Assembly: GCF_964355755.1 (NCBI RefSeq) | Contig: NC_092672.1 | Location: forward strand, 31,864,501-31,928,500 | Source: Antedon mediterranea | Lineage: Eukaryota > Echinodermata > Crinoidea > Comatulida > Antedonidae | Direction of reading: 5' to 3' | DNA length: 64,000 nucleotides | Shown here: positions 42,536 through 55,389 of the stretch, in pieces | Layout of the letters: each line of letters opens with the position of its first letter | Position numbering within the stretch: position 1 is the first letter of the stretch | Program-made: the position numbers and the translations under genes | The notes under the pieces: model-generated | Database searches by the model: none | What the model was told of the DNA's origin: nothing | Seen by the model: only the letters and a program-made list of their open reading frames with translations

Positions 42536-43855
42536 CATGAAAAGAAACATAGGGCAATTATACAAGATAAATAAAGTGATAATAATAACAATTAATGTGT
42601 TTACTAACATCTGTATGTTAATAAATCATCTCATCTTCATCGGAACTGTGGGATTAACATTCTAAACAGCACGTTTCGCACTACTTCAACACATACTTTA
42701 CACACACTTAAACGCTAAATATCCATATTATGTTTAATGAATACTCCAGGTTAAAACAGATTTAGCTAGTTCGAACCTGCATAATTTTGGTACGCGACAT
42801 TCAACGCGCAAAACGCAAAAAAAAAATAAATAAATAAAAACCAAACAAAACTTTTCCCGATTTGTATAGGCATTCAGTACTGTAAGTAATTTGTTTGTCT
42901 ATCTATGCTACCTGTACATCAGTCTCAAATGTACGTGGGAAAGTTCAACATTTCAAGTCCATATACCACGTGGTACATGTCTAAAGCCCCGTTCACACGA
43001 CTGCAGACTGAATTTAGATGATTCATGTAAACTTACCCTTAGTCCTTCAGTGAACAGATACACCCTAGTAAAAATGTTTTGTGTAAACCTAGTCACAAAA
43101 ATCGTGTGAGCAAAATTTAGTATCACAAACGGTGGCCGTGTGGATAGCAACCTGCCTCCACTTAGGCTACGTAAAATACACTATTCGACATTAGTTAGTT
43201 TAGTCATGATGATACTTATTTCTCTATGGTTTATCATAGTCTCAGATCTGGCCAGCTATTAAATTATATTTTGAATTTTAAAATATTCAGCGATTTTGTG
43301 TTGTTCTTCGATTGCCGAGAGGTTGAAGAAATCTTGGCTGACTAATACTTAAAACATTGATGTTAAATATAATATAATGATTTGCGAATAGTTTTGTATC
43401 GCAAGTATAAGTTAACCGGCCCTGCGAAAAACACCAATAGGTGTGGTGTCCGTTTGAAAATAAAGTGTCTATAATTATTATACAAATAATATACATTATG
43501 CAAATTGCATTATATAAAATAATGTTAAAAACACAATTACAAAATAAACGTGCACATACATTCAATTGAAAATAATGTACAATACATAAATACAAAAAAA
43601 AAGTAAAGTAAATATTAAAAGAGTAAATAAAAAAACTAAAATATTGAATTAAAATAATATAATATAAATAGTTATACCTGTATAAACAAAAGGTAATATA
43701 AATGAAATAAGCAAAAAATAATGTATATATTATTTTCTGCAGCTATGCACCTGCATATCGAGTTGTCTGAAGAAAACTTAATTAAAAACATCCATCAACT
43801 ATTCTTTGGAAATTAATATTAGCACACTTAGTACAGTACTACTAAACAAAAAAAT
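42536..43855. other. Unannotated AT-rich stretch
   Basis: No gene or array recognised. Confidence 0.5.
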
Positions 43856-44005
43856 AATTGTGATGACGATGATGTCATATCACTAGCATATCACTACCAA
43901 ATTTAAGCATGTATCACTACCAAATTTAAGCATGTATCACTACCAAATTTAAGCATATCACTATCAAATAACTATTCAAACTTTTTGTTAGTGTAGACAG
44001 AGCCT
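43856..44005. mobile_element. CTCTGTCTACACTATC MITE with internal tandem expansion
   Basis: The right end GTTAGTGTAGACAGAGCC and the GATGATGTCATATCACTA interior identify the family. ATCACTACCAAATTTAAGCAT is repeated three to four times in the middle; the left end is lost. Confidence 0.65.
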
Positions 44006-44059
44006 AAGATGTTGTAGACGTGTGATGTCGGACTTTTTTACGTTGTCTTTTTTACGTTG

Positions 44060-44190
44060 TTGTCCATCAGTCGGTGTTTCAATTTTTGTCTTCACAGCTA
44101 AAATAATACACGTATGAAATGCTATGTGTGCCAAAATATTCATCTGTTTACCAAGTGAATCGCCGTCGTCTAGAATCTAGACATTGCTGT
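44060..44190 (+). repeat. Dispersed repeat (family of 29418-29610), partial
   Basis: ATACACGTATGAAATGCTATGTG and TGCCAAAATATTCATC match the family. Confidence 0.45.
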
Positions 44191-44259
44191 GAGCGTATTC
44201 AGTACGTATTCAGTACAGTTAGCTGAACTGGTTATATAATTTCCCTAAATATTGAGAGC

Positions 44260-44405
44260 TTAAGTCCACTTATTCCGCTCGCTGCTTCCCTTGTGTATTG
44301 GTTGATTGCGGGTCATGCATCTTTATCTTGCCTAAAGCTGGCAAAGATTTGAACCAGTAACTTATCTCAAATAAGCCAGGTTCTTCACCATTGCGCCAGA
44401 TCCTT
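44260..44405 (+). mobile_element. Old SINE-like remnant
   Basis: TATCTTGCCTAAAGCTGGCAAAG followed by GATTTGAACCAGTAACTTA and TTCACCATTGCGCCAGATCC resembles the tail or head of the fragment at 4280-4440. Low certainty. Confidence 0.3.
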
Positions 44406-45000
44406 TGAATACATGGTTTTACTTAAATACTTCTGCTTATAGAATATCTGTATTTACAATTAAACTGTCTGTTTTTGTAAGGCAATCTAACATCAGGACA
44501 CTGAGCTCGCCTTGACAAGATAGGAACTTGTAACAGTCCTTTGCTCTTATGTTTGGCTGCGACAAATACCATAATACTACTGTATGTACATATTATTGTC
44601 CATGATGTGCTGTGTCTAAGAGGCGTGGAACTGAGAGTGTTGCAGCCACAGATGAACCCTTTGATCTCCGGAGCTCGGCATTCTGTTGTTAGATTGCCTT
44701 GATTGTTGTAACATGATTAACTTTTTCTACAAATAATAAAATAGAGTGAAAGCATCACTATCTGAAAAAGACATAACTAAACCTGATATCATTATCAATT
44801 ATTACTTTTTCTTAAATATTTGTTTCATTTACCATGTACCTTTAAAGTATTATAGGTACTTGCATTTACAAAGAACATCTTTCAGCCATATAGCAAAAAT
44901 ATTCTGTTAATTTGAAGAAGAAAACAAAAGAATTCATGTTTAATCCAAAAATAAAACATAATTGAACCAGAGTGCCTTTACGTGTTCAACACGTAGCTTC
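44406..45000. other. Unannotated spacer downstream of the ClC gene
   Basis: AT-rich, no gene or array recognised. Confidence 0.5.
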
Positions 45001-45270
45001 CTTGAAGCCAATCTGAGAGAATAAAGTTCAACTTTGTTCTTATCCAATCACAGATCAGTATAGCGATTAATTCTTCACTTCTTGGCCAATCACAGATCAG
45101 AATGTTTTGTTTGCCCAATAAACCGATTAATTCTGCATTTCTTGGCCAATCACAGGTCAGAATGCTTTGTGTCCAATGAACCGATTAATTCTTCACTTCT
45201 TGGCCAATCGCATGTCTGACCATTTGTGTGTTCAATGCGTCACTTTATATTCTTGGCCAATCAGAATGCT
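45001..45270. repeat. CCAAT-rich tandem array of about 60-bp units
   Basis: Four units share CGATTAATTCTTCACTTCTTGG followed by CCAATCACAGATCAGAATG. CCAAT occurs near 45044, 45086, 45114, 45146, 45173, 45204 and 45257, about 27-53 bp apart and in one orientation. It lies 300 bp beyond the stop codon of the ClC gene, on its 3' side. Confidence 0.8.
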
Positions 45271-45579
45271 CTATGTCTCAACACGCTTAATTGTTTTAAA
45301 AATGTTTAGCTATGATTTTCTTTTGTTGAATGCACTCTTGTAATCGTCTGAAATTTGCTAAAAAACCATCATATCTAACCATGGTTTAATTGTACGAAAA
45401 TTCGGTGGGTATTTTCCAATATTTTTTTCCTGAAAACAACCCTTGCTTTATATACTAATTTAGTTTTCTATCACTAATAATTACCCGTTTCATAATTTGC
45501 ATTAAAAAAAAACCTTACCCGCATAACTTAGTCTTCAATAAAGTATTTTTACCCAATTTTTTCCCCCTCCTTTACAATT

Positions 45580-45723
45580 TTATTCTGCTTCATCAACTAG
45601 TAAGTTAAACTGTGGTGCTGTCCCCATCGTTGGTTCTGGACTTTCTGACGGAGTAACCACTGTTCTATCGACTGGCGCCCTCTGATTTCTGTAAAAATTG
45701 TTGTGTTCAATCGCTCGACGGAT
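45580..45723 (-). CDS. ClC-2-like channel, last coding exon
   Basis: Begins IRRAIEHNN after TTCTTTAG, completing the CBS2 beta-alpha unit that ClC-2 writes as LRKAIEG. Then a Ser/Pro/Thr-rich tail ends DEAE and TAA. 47 codons. Confidence 0.85.
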   Translation of the reverse strand: MRRAIEHNNFYRNQRAPVDRTVVTPSESPEPTMGTAPQFNLLVDEAE

Positions 45724-48700
45724 CTAAAGAAAAAAAGCAGATAAAATTCATAGTTATATCAAGAATTTCTATCAATATTTTATTGAGGAAAAACGTTTTG
45801 TTAGTAAATAGAATATTGTTTTTCATTTGAATTTTTTTTAAATGATAAAATATTCACCAACCTCCTTCAGTGCAACAACTCCAACTAAACGTCCGAGTGT
45901 TGTTACATACGCGTGGTTTAAACCAAGCAATGAAAATAATGAATGCACCTGAGGAGATAATATAAAGCATAAAGCATGTTAATTTCAATGTCCTTCGGGA
46001 CGTTACAAAAGGTTCCCTAAATAGGGGTTTCTCAGAATCAGGGTTATATATATTTTCCTTTCTTTGTTTCATGGAACATAATAGTGTCCCCTTAATAGAG
46101 GTATCTCCTGAATAAGAGTGACCCAAAATAGAGGCTCTACTGTAATCTAATAGTAATTGCTATTTAAACAGTCCTGGCTTTGTTTGTATCAAACCTGTTT
46201 GTGACGGTAATTATCGCTGTTGATTTCGATTGAATAAAATAAAATATCTCAAAAATAACAATTGCCTATTTATTTAAAGATGAGGAAATGTCGTACATTT
46301 TATTCAAAAGTTTGGACCAAAATGTTCATGTCAATTAAACTGAAAATATAAATTACCTTATGTAATGATGTACGTTCCACAAGTTGAAATGGGGCAGGGT
46401 CAATTTGAGAGTCCGAGAAATCTATTTGCTCTTTTAATACAGCAGCCTCCCACTCAGCTTGCTGTAGAAAGATATACAAAGGTTTTAAATAATCAAATGA
46501 TAGTCAAAACTATATGTAAATGAACATCAGCAATGTCCCTTTAAAAGCATAGACAACTTTGATATGGTTGGTTGACAACACTGTCCCTTTATTATATCTA
46601 TTTACACTGCACATAATATTACAGTTATACTGGTACCAACCAAACTCATTTCAGCAATGTCCCTTTAAAGCATAGACAACTTTGATATGGTTGGTTGACA
46701 ACACTGTCCCTTTAATATATCTATTTACACTGCAAATAATATTACAGTTGTACTGGTAACAACCAAACTCATTTACATACTGAATAAACACTTCAAAATT
46801 ATTATTTGGTGTCAAAATATACAGTCAGTATTTGCATGTTAATTGTATTATGAAATACATTGGTAAACAATAACGGAATAGTTTTAATTCTTTTGTTTCT
46901 GAGGCTCTAAAAATTTGCGATTAAAATAATATAGCTTATTGAAGACAGAGAAACAGTAAAAAATAAAAAGACGTAAATGGATACAAAATAAACATAAAAA
47001 TAATCAAGACAGAATGTCAGCGTTATTTTTCCAGGCTTTGCATTATTTATTACTTTGAATTAATCTGTATAAATAAAAAGTTTAAAGCATTGTAAAATAA
47101 AAACGAACAAACAATAATTAACCATCCCTCTATCGAAGCTATTATAATAATTAAAAAAAAAAACTTATATATGTGCAATTTTCATAATGAACAATTTTAA
47201 TCCACTCTTTCATGAATATTATTGGTCTTTTTAAATGTAATTTCTGTAATTTTTCTGCGGTAACAAAAATAATTGGTTGCTTATATCTAAATAAGATCGT
47301 TTGTGGTTTTGCATTTAGTCTGTATATAATAATTTTATATATCATTATCAATGACTTTTTCATGACAAATTTTTCATCATATAAAGCGAAATATTTGTCG
47401 AAAGAGTTCCAAATAAAAAATAAAATGTTATTCTTATTCTACATTTATTTCTATGACTTTTCATTACATTTTTTTGAAAGATAGTTTTTCCAAGACTTTC
47501 CGGTCTGGAATTTTTAAAAGTAAAATTTCATGATTTTCCAGATTTTCAATGATCCGTATAAACTTAAAGACATTTATGCAGCTCTCAAAATATTTTGTTT
47601 GTTAAATTTAATATCAAGTGTCATTTTCAATTTTTACAATTTTTCAATTCAATATCCTTTCTGTAAAAACAAGTTTTATATGAGCAACAGAAATATTATA
47701 AAATATATTAATAATTTTGAAAACAATCTTTGTTTACACTTACCTCCTCAGGAGTCATGTCGTCCAAATCAGCCATTGAAGACTGTTGAAAATAAAAATA
47801 AAACAATATTTAAACAACAAAAACAATATAGTGATATGAAAATAATTTCTGAGAAGGGATGAGTAGTAACATATAAAACAGTTAAAATGCAAAAGACTAC
47901 CTAATACTCAAATAAGCATGTTTTTAGATTTAACTCGACTTCAATCTTAAATAGAATAACAAGTTCTTAAGCATCCAGTTAGAAAAATTCCCCTTGACCT
48001 ATGCATACACTTGACCCATGCACACTCTTGACCTGTGTATACACCTTGACCTATGCATACCCTTGACCTATGCAGACCCCTTGACCTATGCATACCCTTG
48101 ACCTATGCATGCCACTGATATCCCTAACCTATATGCATGCCCTTGTCCTGTGTGCCCCTTGACCTACAGTATGCATGCTCTTGACCTATGCATGCCCCTT
48201 GACCTATGCATGCCCTTGACCTATGCATGCCTCTTGACCTATGCATGCCTGTGAGTCATTTTGAGAAAACATAATCATTTATGATTTCAAATCAGTTTTA
48301 AAATAAATTATATCCCAAGATGTTAAAAAAAATATGAATTATGAACATGTTAATGAAATTAACGAAACAATGATAATACAGTTAGTTGTTAGAAACTTTA
48401 AAAAAATAATATTTCAATGAAGAAAAAATGTACTAAAACAAAACAAAAATCTTTCTACTAGCATGACTACAAGAATGAAATGAATTGTGCAAAATTCAAA
48501 ATGCGGTAAACAAAAAAAATAACATGCAACAAACAAGATGGATACGTTATTGAGCTACTGTACTTTCCTGCCAAGCGGAGTTGTCGATGTGGTTTTGATT
48601 AGTCTGATTATCACTAATGGGATCAGAGGATGACTGGTTTGGAGAGGAAGAAGAGGAAACATTGAGAAACAAACAGACATGGATTAAGAATAGCAAACTA

Positions 48701-51700
48701 TACTAACAAACTGTTTAGACTACAAACAAATTACCCAGCAAGGTAATATTTCATGCATATTTTTAGTCGCGTCACTATCTCGGTTGGTTGGTAAACACTA
48801 ACTCAAATTTGAGCACGTGACTGCAGCCATGTATATGGCCTTGTTACTCTAAAGCTCACTATATCGGTCGGTTGGTCGGTAAACACTAACTCAAATTTGA
48901 GCACGGGACTGCAGCCATGTATATGGCCTTGTTACTCTAAAGCTCACTATATCGGTCGGTTGGTCGGTAAACGCTAACTCAAATTTGAGCACGCGACTGC
49001 AGCCATGTATATGGCCTTGTTACTCTAAAGCTCACTATATCGGTCGGTTGGTCGGTAAACACTAACTCAAATTTGAGCACACGACTGCAGCCATGTATAT
49101 GGCCTTGTTACTCTACAGCTCACTATGTCGCTCGGTTGGTCGGTAAACACTAACTCAAATTTGAGCACACGACTGCAGCCATGTATATGGCCTTGTTACT
49201 CTAAAGCTCACTATATCGGTCGGTTGGTCGGTAAACACTAACTCAAATTTGAGCACACGACTGCAGCCATGTATATGGCCTTGTTACTCTACAGCTCACT
49301 ATGTCGCTCGGTTGGTCGGTAAACACTAACTCAAATTTGAGCACACGACTGCAGCCATGTATATGGCCTTGTTACTCTACAGCTCACTATGTCGGTCGGT
49401 TGGTAGGTAAACACTAACTCAAATTTGAGCACACGACTGCAGCCATGTATATGGCCTTGTTACTCTAAAGCTCACTATATCGGTCGGTTGGTCGGTAAAC
49501 ACTAACTCAAATTTGAGCACACGACTGCAGCCATGTATATGGCCTTGTTACTCTACAGCTCACTATGTCGCTCGGTTGGTCGGTAAACACTAACTCAAAT
49601 TTGAGCACACGACTGCAGCCATGTATATGGCCTTGTTACTCTACAGCTCACTATGTCGGTCGGTTGGTAGGTAAACACTAACTCAAATTTGAGCACACGA
49701 CTGCAGCCATGTATATGGCCTTGTTACTCTACAGCTCACTATGTCGCTCGGTTGGTCGGTAAACACTAACTCAAATTTGAGCACACGACTGCAGCCATGT
49801 ATATGGCCTTGTTACTCTACAGCTCACTATGTCGCTCGGTTGGTAGGTAAACACTAACTCAAATTTGAGCACACGACTGCAGCCATGTATATGGCCTTGT
49901 TACTCTACAGCTCACTATGTCGCTCGGTTGGTCGGTAAACACTAACTCAAATTTGAGCATGTGACTGCAGCCATGTTTATGCCCTTGTTACATTAATACG
50001 GTCAAATTTCTCCTATCTTGTGGTTAATCGGCTGCTGGTTTAAGGTGTAATTGAAAAATCCACCCTCATGAGTTGCGTTTTTGAAACAGCTCAAAATTTA
50101 CACCACACGTGACCATTACACATGAAAATTAAGAAGTCCGAACAGGCTCTAAGGTAAAGACAATAATTGGCATATTCGATAGGGTAACATTTGTATATTT
50201 CTTTGTTTACTTTTTTGTAAATGCTTATATGCCCTTCTAGATATTACTTCCCACGTTCTACTGTATGTTTATGAACACTTTTACAGATTCTTTATCAAAA
50301 TGTAAACGTTTAATTAAAAAGTTGATTACATTAAAAAAACTCTGTTGATTAAAGTCCCCAACCGAATACACTAAATAATATTTCATAAGTAAAGTGCAAA
50401 ATCTATAATATCATTATCAATGATAATTCTAAAAAAAAGGAAGTATGAAGGTTACATTCAAATTCAAATATTGGGTACAGTATCATATATTACACACTAT
50501 TTCATGCAAATATTATTTTACTATATTAACTACATCATAATTCATCTATACATAGCTTTTGGCATATTGGCATACATATTTTTAGCAAACAACATATTTG
50601 GTATACACTATATTTGGTATACACCATATTTGGCATACACCATATTTGCAATATACCATATTTGGTATACACCATATTTGGCATACACCATTTTTGCAAT
50701 ATGCCATATTTGGTATACACCATTTTTGCAATATACCATATTTGGCATACACCATTTTTGCAATATGCCATATTTGGTATACACCATATTTGGCATACAC
50801 CATTTTTGCAATATACCATATTTGGTATACACCATATTTGGCATACACTATTTTTGCAATATACCATATTTTGTATACACCATATTTGGTATCTATATTA
50901 TAAGTGAGAGAGTTTGTCTGTCTGTCTGTCTGTTTGTTTGTTTGTTTGTTCGTTATACAAATTTTTGTTACTGCACGTAATCTTACATATGGGGTATCAA
51001 AATGACCGCAATTGTACCGGGAATGTTCTAAGCTATATTTCAACATCATCCGCCACCTAGGATCCATGTTAGGGACCAAAATGTGGTCAAACCCCCCACT
51101 TTCGATGTTTGTTCGTTATACAAATTTCTGTTTCTGCACGTAACCATACGTATGGGGTATCAAAATGATGGCAATTGTACCCGGAAGGTTTTAAACTACA
51201 TTTAAAAAAATTTCCCGACTCCTGGGGTTTTTGTGGGAGGGGTGGGGGCGGGGGGTGGTGTGGTGGTTTGTGATGTCATTTTTTGCTAGGGCTCGGGGTT
51301 GTAGGCTATCGAATTGTAAAATTATACTACAAAAGTTTTACAGTATTTTAATTATCCTCAGCAAGGCGTTTGGGGAAATATAGATATAGATATACATATT
51401 TTATTCATTAACCAATATGACACCTATTCATTTACACATTTAGCAAAGTACTTTAACCATATCTAGCTATGTATCGGTCTCTTGGATTGTCTCATTACAG
51501 ACATCCATTTCTGTCTGAACATATACACGTTCTTTACTGTTACTGTGTTCTACTACTATATTTTAACATCATCCGCCATCTAGAATCCAAGTTAAGGGCC
51601 ACAATGCATGGTCAAAATGGCCCACTTTCGATGTTTGTTCGTTTTACAAATTTCTGTTTCAAAATGATCGCAATTGTGGTTGCAAAATGTTAGGCCTAAA

Positions 51701-54700
51701 GTATTTTAATTATCCCTGGAAAGGGGCTGGGAGTTTTGGGTGGGGATGTAGGCCTATCACCAAGACCGAAACTGTATTGGGAATGTTTTAAACTACTTAT
51801 GAAAACTGCCACTGAGGGATTATGGGTTGGGAGTGATGGCTAACATAATTTTTATTGGAACTTTCTTAAACACGTCACCCAGTATCTGGGGTGTGTTTGA
51901 AGTGGGAGGAGGAGGACTGAAAATGCTGGCGTAATGAAGTAGCCTATATGATTGGAATTGTAACAGGAAAAGTTACTACATTTGAACTGTCCAGGGGAGG
52001 AGTTAAGGTTTGTTGATTGTGGCTGGTGGTGAGAGGAGAAAGAAGGCTGGGGGACCGCAGTATCTAAATTAGATACATGACCGAAACTGGGAATGTTTAA
52101 AACTACATTTGAAAACTGCCACTGAGGGATTATGGGTTGGAAGTGATGGCTAACATAATTTGTACTGGTGAGAGGAGAAAGAAGGCCGGGGGACCGCAGT
52201 ATCAACATTATATATTTTAATTATCAGCCAATATGACACCTACTCATTTACACAGTTTACAACGTACTTAAGCCATAGGCCTATCATAGCTATGTATGCC
52301 CTCTCAATTTGAAGCTAAAGTTTAATTGAATTTGTCCTTCACTGTAAAGAGTGTGGGGTGTTATTAAGGAGTGGAGGTTGGTGCGTATACGGAGATACTG
52401 GCGTCGGGTGTTATGTACTGAGAAGGCTTTAAACTCATTTTGAAACCCGCCCTGGGGCGGGTATAATTGCTATAAGTACACCATATTTGGCATACACCAT
52501 TTTTGCAATATACCATATTTGGTATTAACCATATTTGGCATACACCATTTTTACAATATACCATATTTGGCATACACCATTTTTGCAACATACCATATTT
52601 GGTATACACCATATTTGCCATTATACCATATTTTGCATATACCACCAAATATGGACCATATTTGGTATCATACACGTATTTGATATACACCATTGTTGTT
52701 ATTTACTTATTATTATTATTATTTATTTCCTTTATTGCATCAAGTAAGCAGTGATGAAGTTGACATAAATATAATAGTAAATATGTAAACACATTGTATA
52801 ACACAGTCCAAACAAGTAATACTAAAATATATCATAGTCCACAAATCAGTCTTTCAATGGCCATCATAGTACATCCAGTAACACAAACCAATAGAGGTTC
52901 ACAATTTGCTTATCATAACTCAGTTACTGATCATTCACCAATCATTGAAAACTCCGTGGAAAGTAATGAAGTTTTTTGTGCGTTGTGTCCGGACTTTGGG
53001 GAGGGTGAACGATCTAACGCGTCGGAGCTGATGGTTGTGTGTGGGAGGTTTAGGTAAGAGAGAGTGTAATATATGATCTTCTTTTTTCATTTTATCAAAG
53101 AATTTTCTTGACAACTTCTCGCGGCGTTCAGATAGAGTGATGATGTTAAGGTATCTGCGGGTATCAGCATACGAGGTACCATCGGGGCATATTATGTTAC
53201 ACGCTCTTCTTACTTATTTGATAATAAATAGTATCTATTCATAATAAAAACAACAATTGCTGACTTACTCTTCTACTTGACAGACTACCATTAGACTCTG
53301 TTAAATAAATAAAATCAGTTAAATTTACTTCAGAATGAACTGTGTTCTGCATTATAACAATGTGATTATTGAATGTTTCTAAAAACAGTCACATATAGTT
53401 TGATAGTGTAGAGAAGAGTTCTATAATAAATGGAGAATTCTATTGTATGCATAAGTTTGGAATAGGTTTTTCTATTAAATTATGAAATACAGCGCATTTG
53501 TTTGGGCTCTTTTGCTTTTTGTATGGATATATGTTTTCAGAAATAAACGGGACTAAACTTTTTTTTTGCAAGACCAGGAATATGGTATTATTAAGGCTAC
53601 ATGGTGTGCTAGTATATTTTTTACTTTGTGTACGTACCATCTCTTACAGGAATGGTTAAGTTCGGTTCATTTCCATCATTTGACTGAAAAGAAATAAAAA
53701 TAAATTCTTCCAAAATAGTTTTCCATTCCAGGTATAAGTTGATTAAAAATGCATTTGTTGTGGAGGAACTTAAAGTGTTGAAGCTAGTTCCACCAGGAAA
53801 AATAAGAGAAAATTTATATATTTATTATAAATAGTATTGCAAGAAAAGACATACAAATAATTATTAATTAATAATAATAATTAATAATTTTGCTAGTAAT
53901 TAATTAATCCACGAAAAACAGTATGCAAACATTTACAATAGTGAGATTGCAACCTCTTTTTACTTCTTATTTTGGTAGGATAGGGTTGACAGATATCTTT
54001 TTCACTCAAATTCCTGTGAATTCTGTTCCGGCAAGCTCTCATAATAATGGGAGTATCAAAGTGCTGGAGAACGGAGCTGTGTAAATGGTTCCTCTGCTTG
54101 TTCTTTTTTTGGTTATTTTAGGATATTTTATGGATCATTTTTGTGTGTGAAGCGCTTTAGAAACATTGTATTATGCGCTATATCAGACTACCATTATTTT
54201 TATATGTAAATCAATTGTGTTGCGTAGCACTGTGTAAATTATATATACTGTAAGTCATACTGTAAATTATAGAAACAGTGCTTATATTCGGAACATGATC
54301 TCATAATCGCGTTATTATTATACTGTTTCATGCCCCTGTCTTAACCCACGGCCACACGACTTGCCACTGATAATGTTTTTATCACAAAACAACTTACATG
54401 GTACGCAACAATCGTGAATCTGCTTGCTGGCGTTATTGTCTGTACTGGTAGACGACCGGAGTCGACCGCAGCTTTTTCCCGTTTGTCTTTTTTGTATTGA
54501 ATTCTTGCGTGGCGACCGAGATGCTTGTCAATAAGATCTTCAAGTTCTTCTCGCTGCACTGATCCTAACAATATCATTGATTCTGTAGAATAAGTGAAAT
54601 ACAATATTTGATCAACGTCTGATTACTGATTGGCTATAATCTTGAAACTGCAATTCAATTCAATTCAATAAAGTGAGTGGCCAAGCGGTAAAAGCAGTGG

Positions 54701-55355
54701 GACATTTAATTAAGTAACCATACCATCGGCAAGGGTTTAAGGTTCAGTCGCTACATGGTTCTGGTGGTAGAACGGGTTTTCTCGGATAATTAGGACTATA
54801 AACCTTAGTATAGGTCCAATGTACACATCTAGCTCATGTGCACTTTACCTAGTACATGTTTCAAGATGAGTAGGGGGTTACCCCGGTGTACTAGTACACA
54901 TACAACAGCCACTGTCAATCAGCCACTGGGAGACTAGTCTTTGTCACCCAGTGTAAATAAAAAAATAAGTTAGGTAATGGACGTACTATTAGAGTTACTG
55001 ACCAGGAGATATAAGAGAGTTGTAACTCGGATATTATTTGATAAGCTTGAGTTTTATGTACTACATAAAAACCCCTACTAAGGGGGACACCCTACTAAGG
55101 GGGACACCCTACTAAGGGGGACACCCTAATTAATAATTAAGTGTTCCCTTAATAGGGGTGTCTACTCAATGGTGGTTGAATTGAATTGAAATATATATTT
55201 ATACTGGGTAACCTCTTCAGTCAAAGACTGGTCTCCCAGAGGGCCCAGTTGGTGATCAGTGGCTGTGACTGTACTAATACACCGGGGTAACCCCCTACTC
55301 GTCTCGAAAGATGTACTAGGTTCTTTAAAGTGCACACGAGCTAGATGTGTACACT

Positions 55356-55389
<34 letters not shown>

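Noticed and set aside
50420-51079. Long overlapping open frames on both strands (up to 186 codons)
   Set aside because: They are produced by a 16-bp minisatellite without stops in several frames; all translate to the same short periodic peptide and mirror each other on both strands.
52794-53057. 87-codon plus-strand frame
   Set aside because: It is antisense to the ORF2 end of a LINE fragment on the minus strand.
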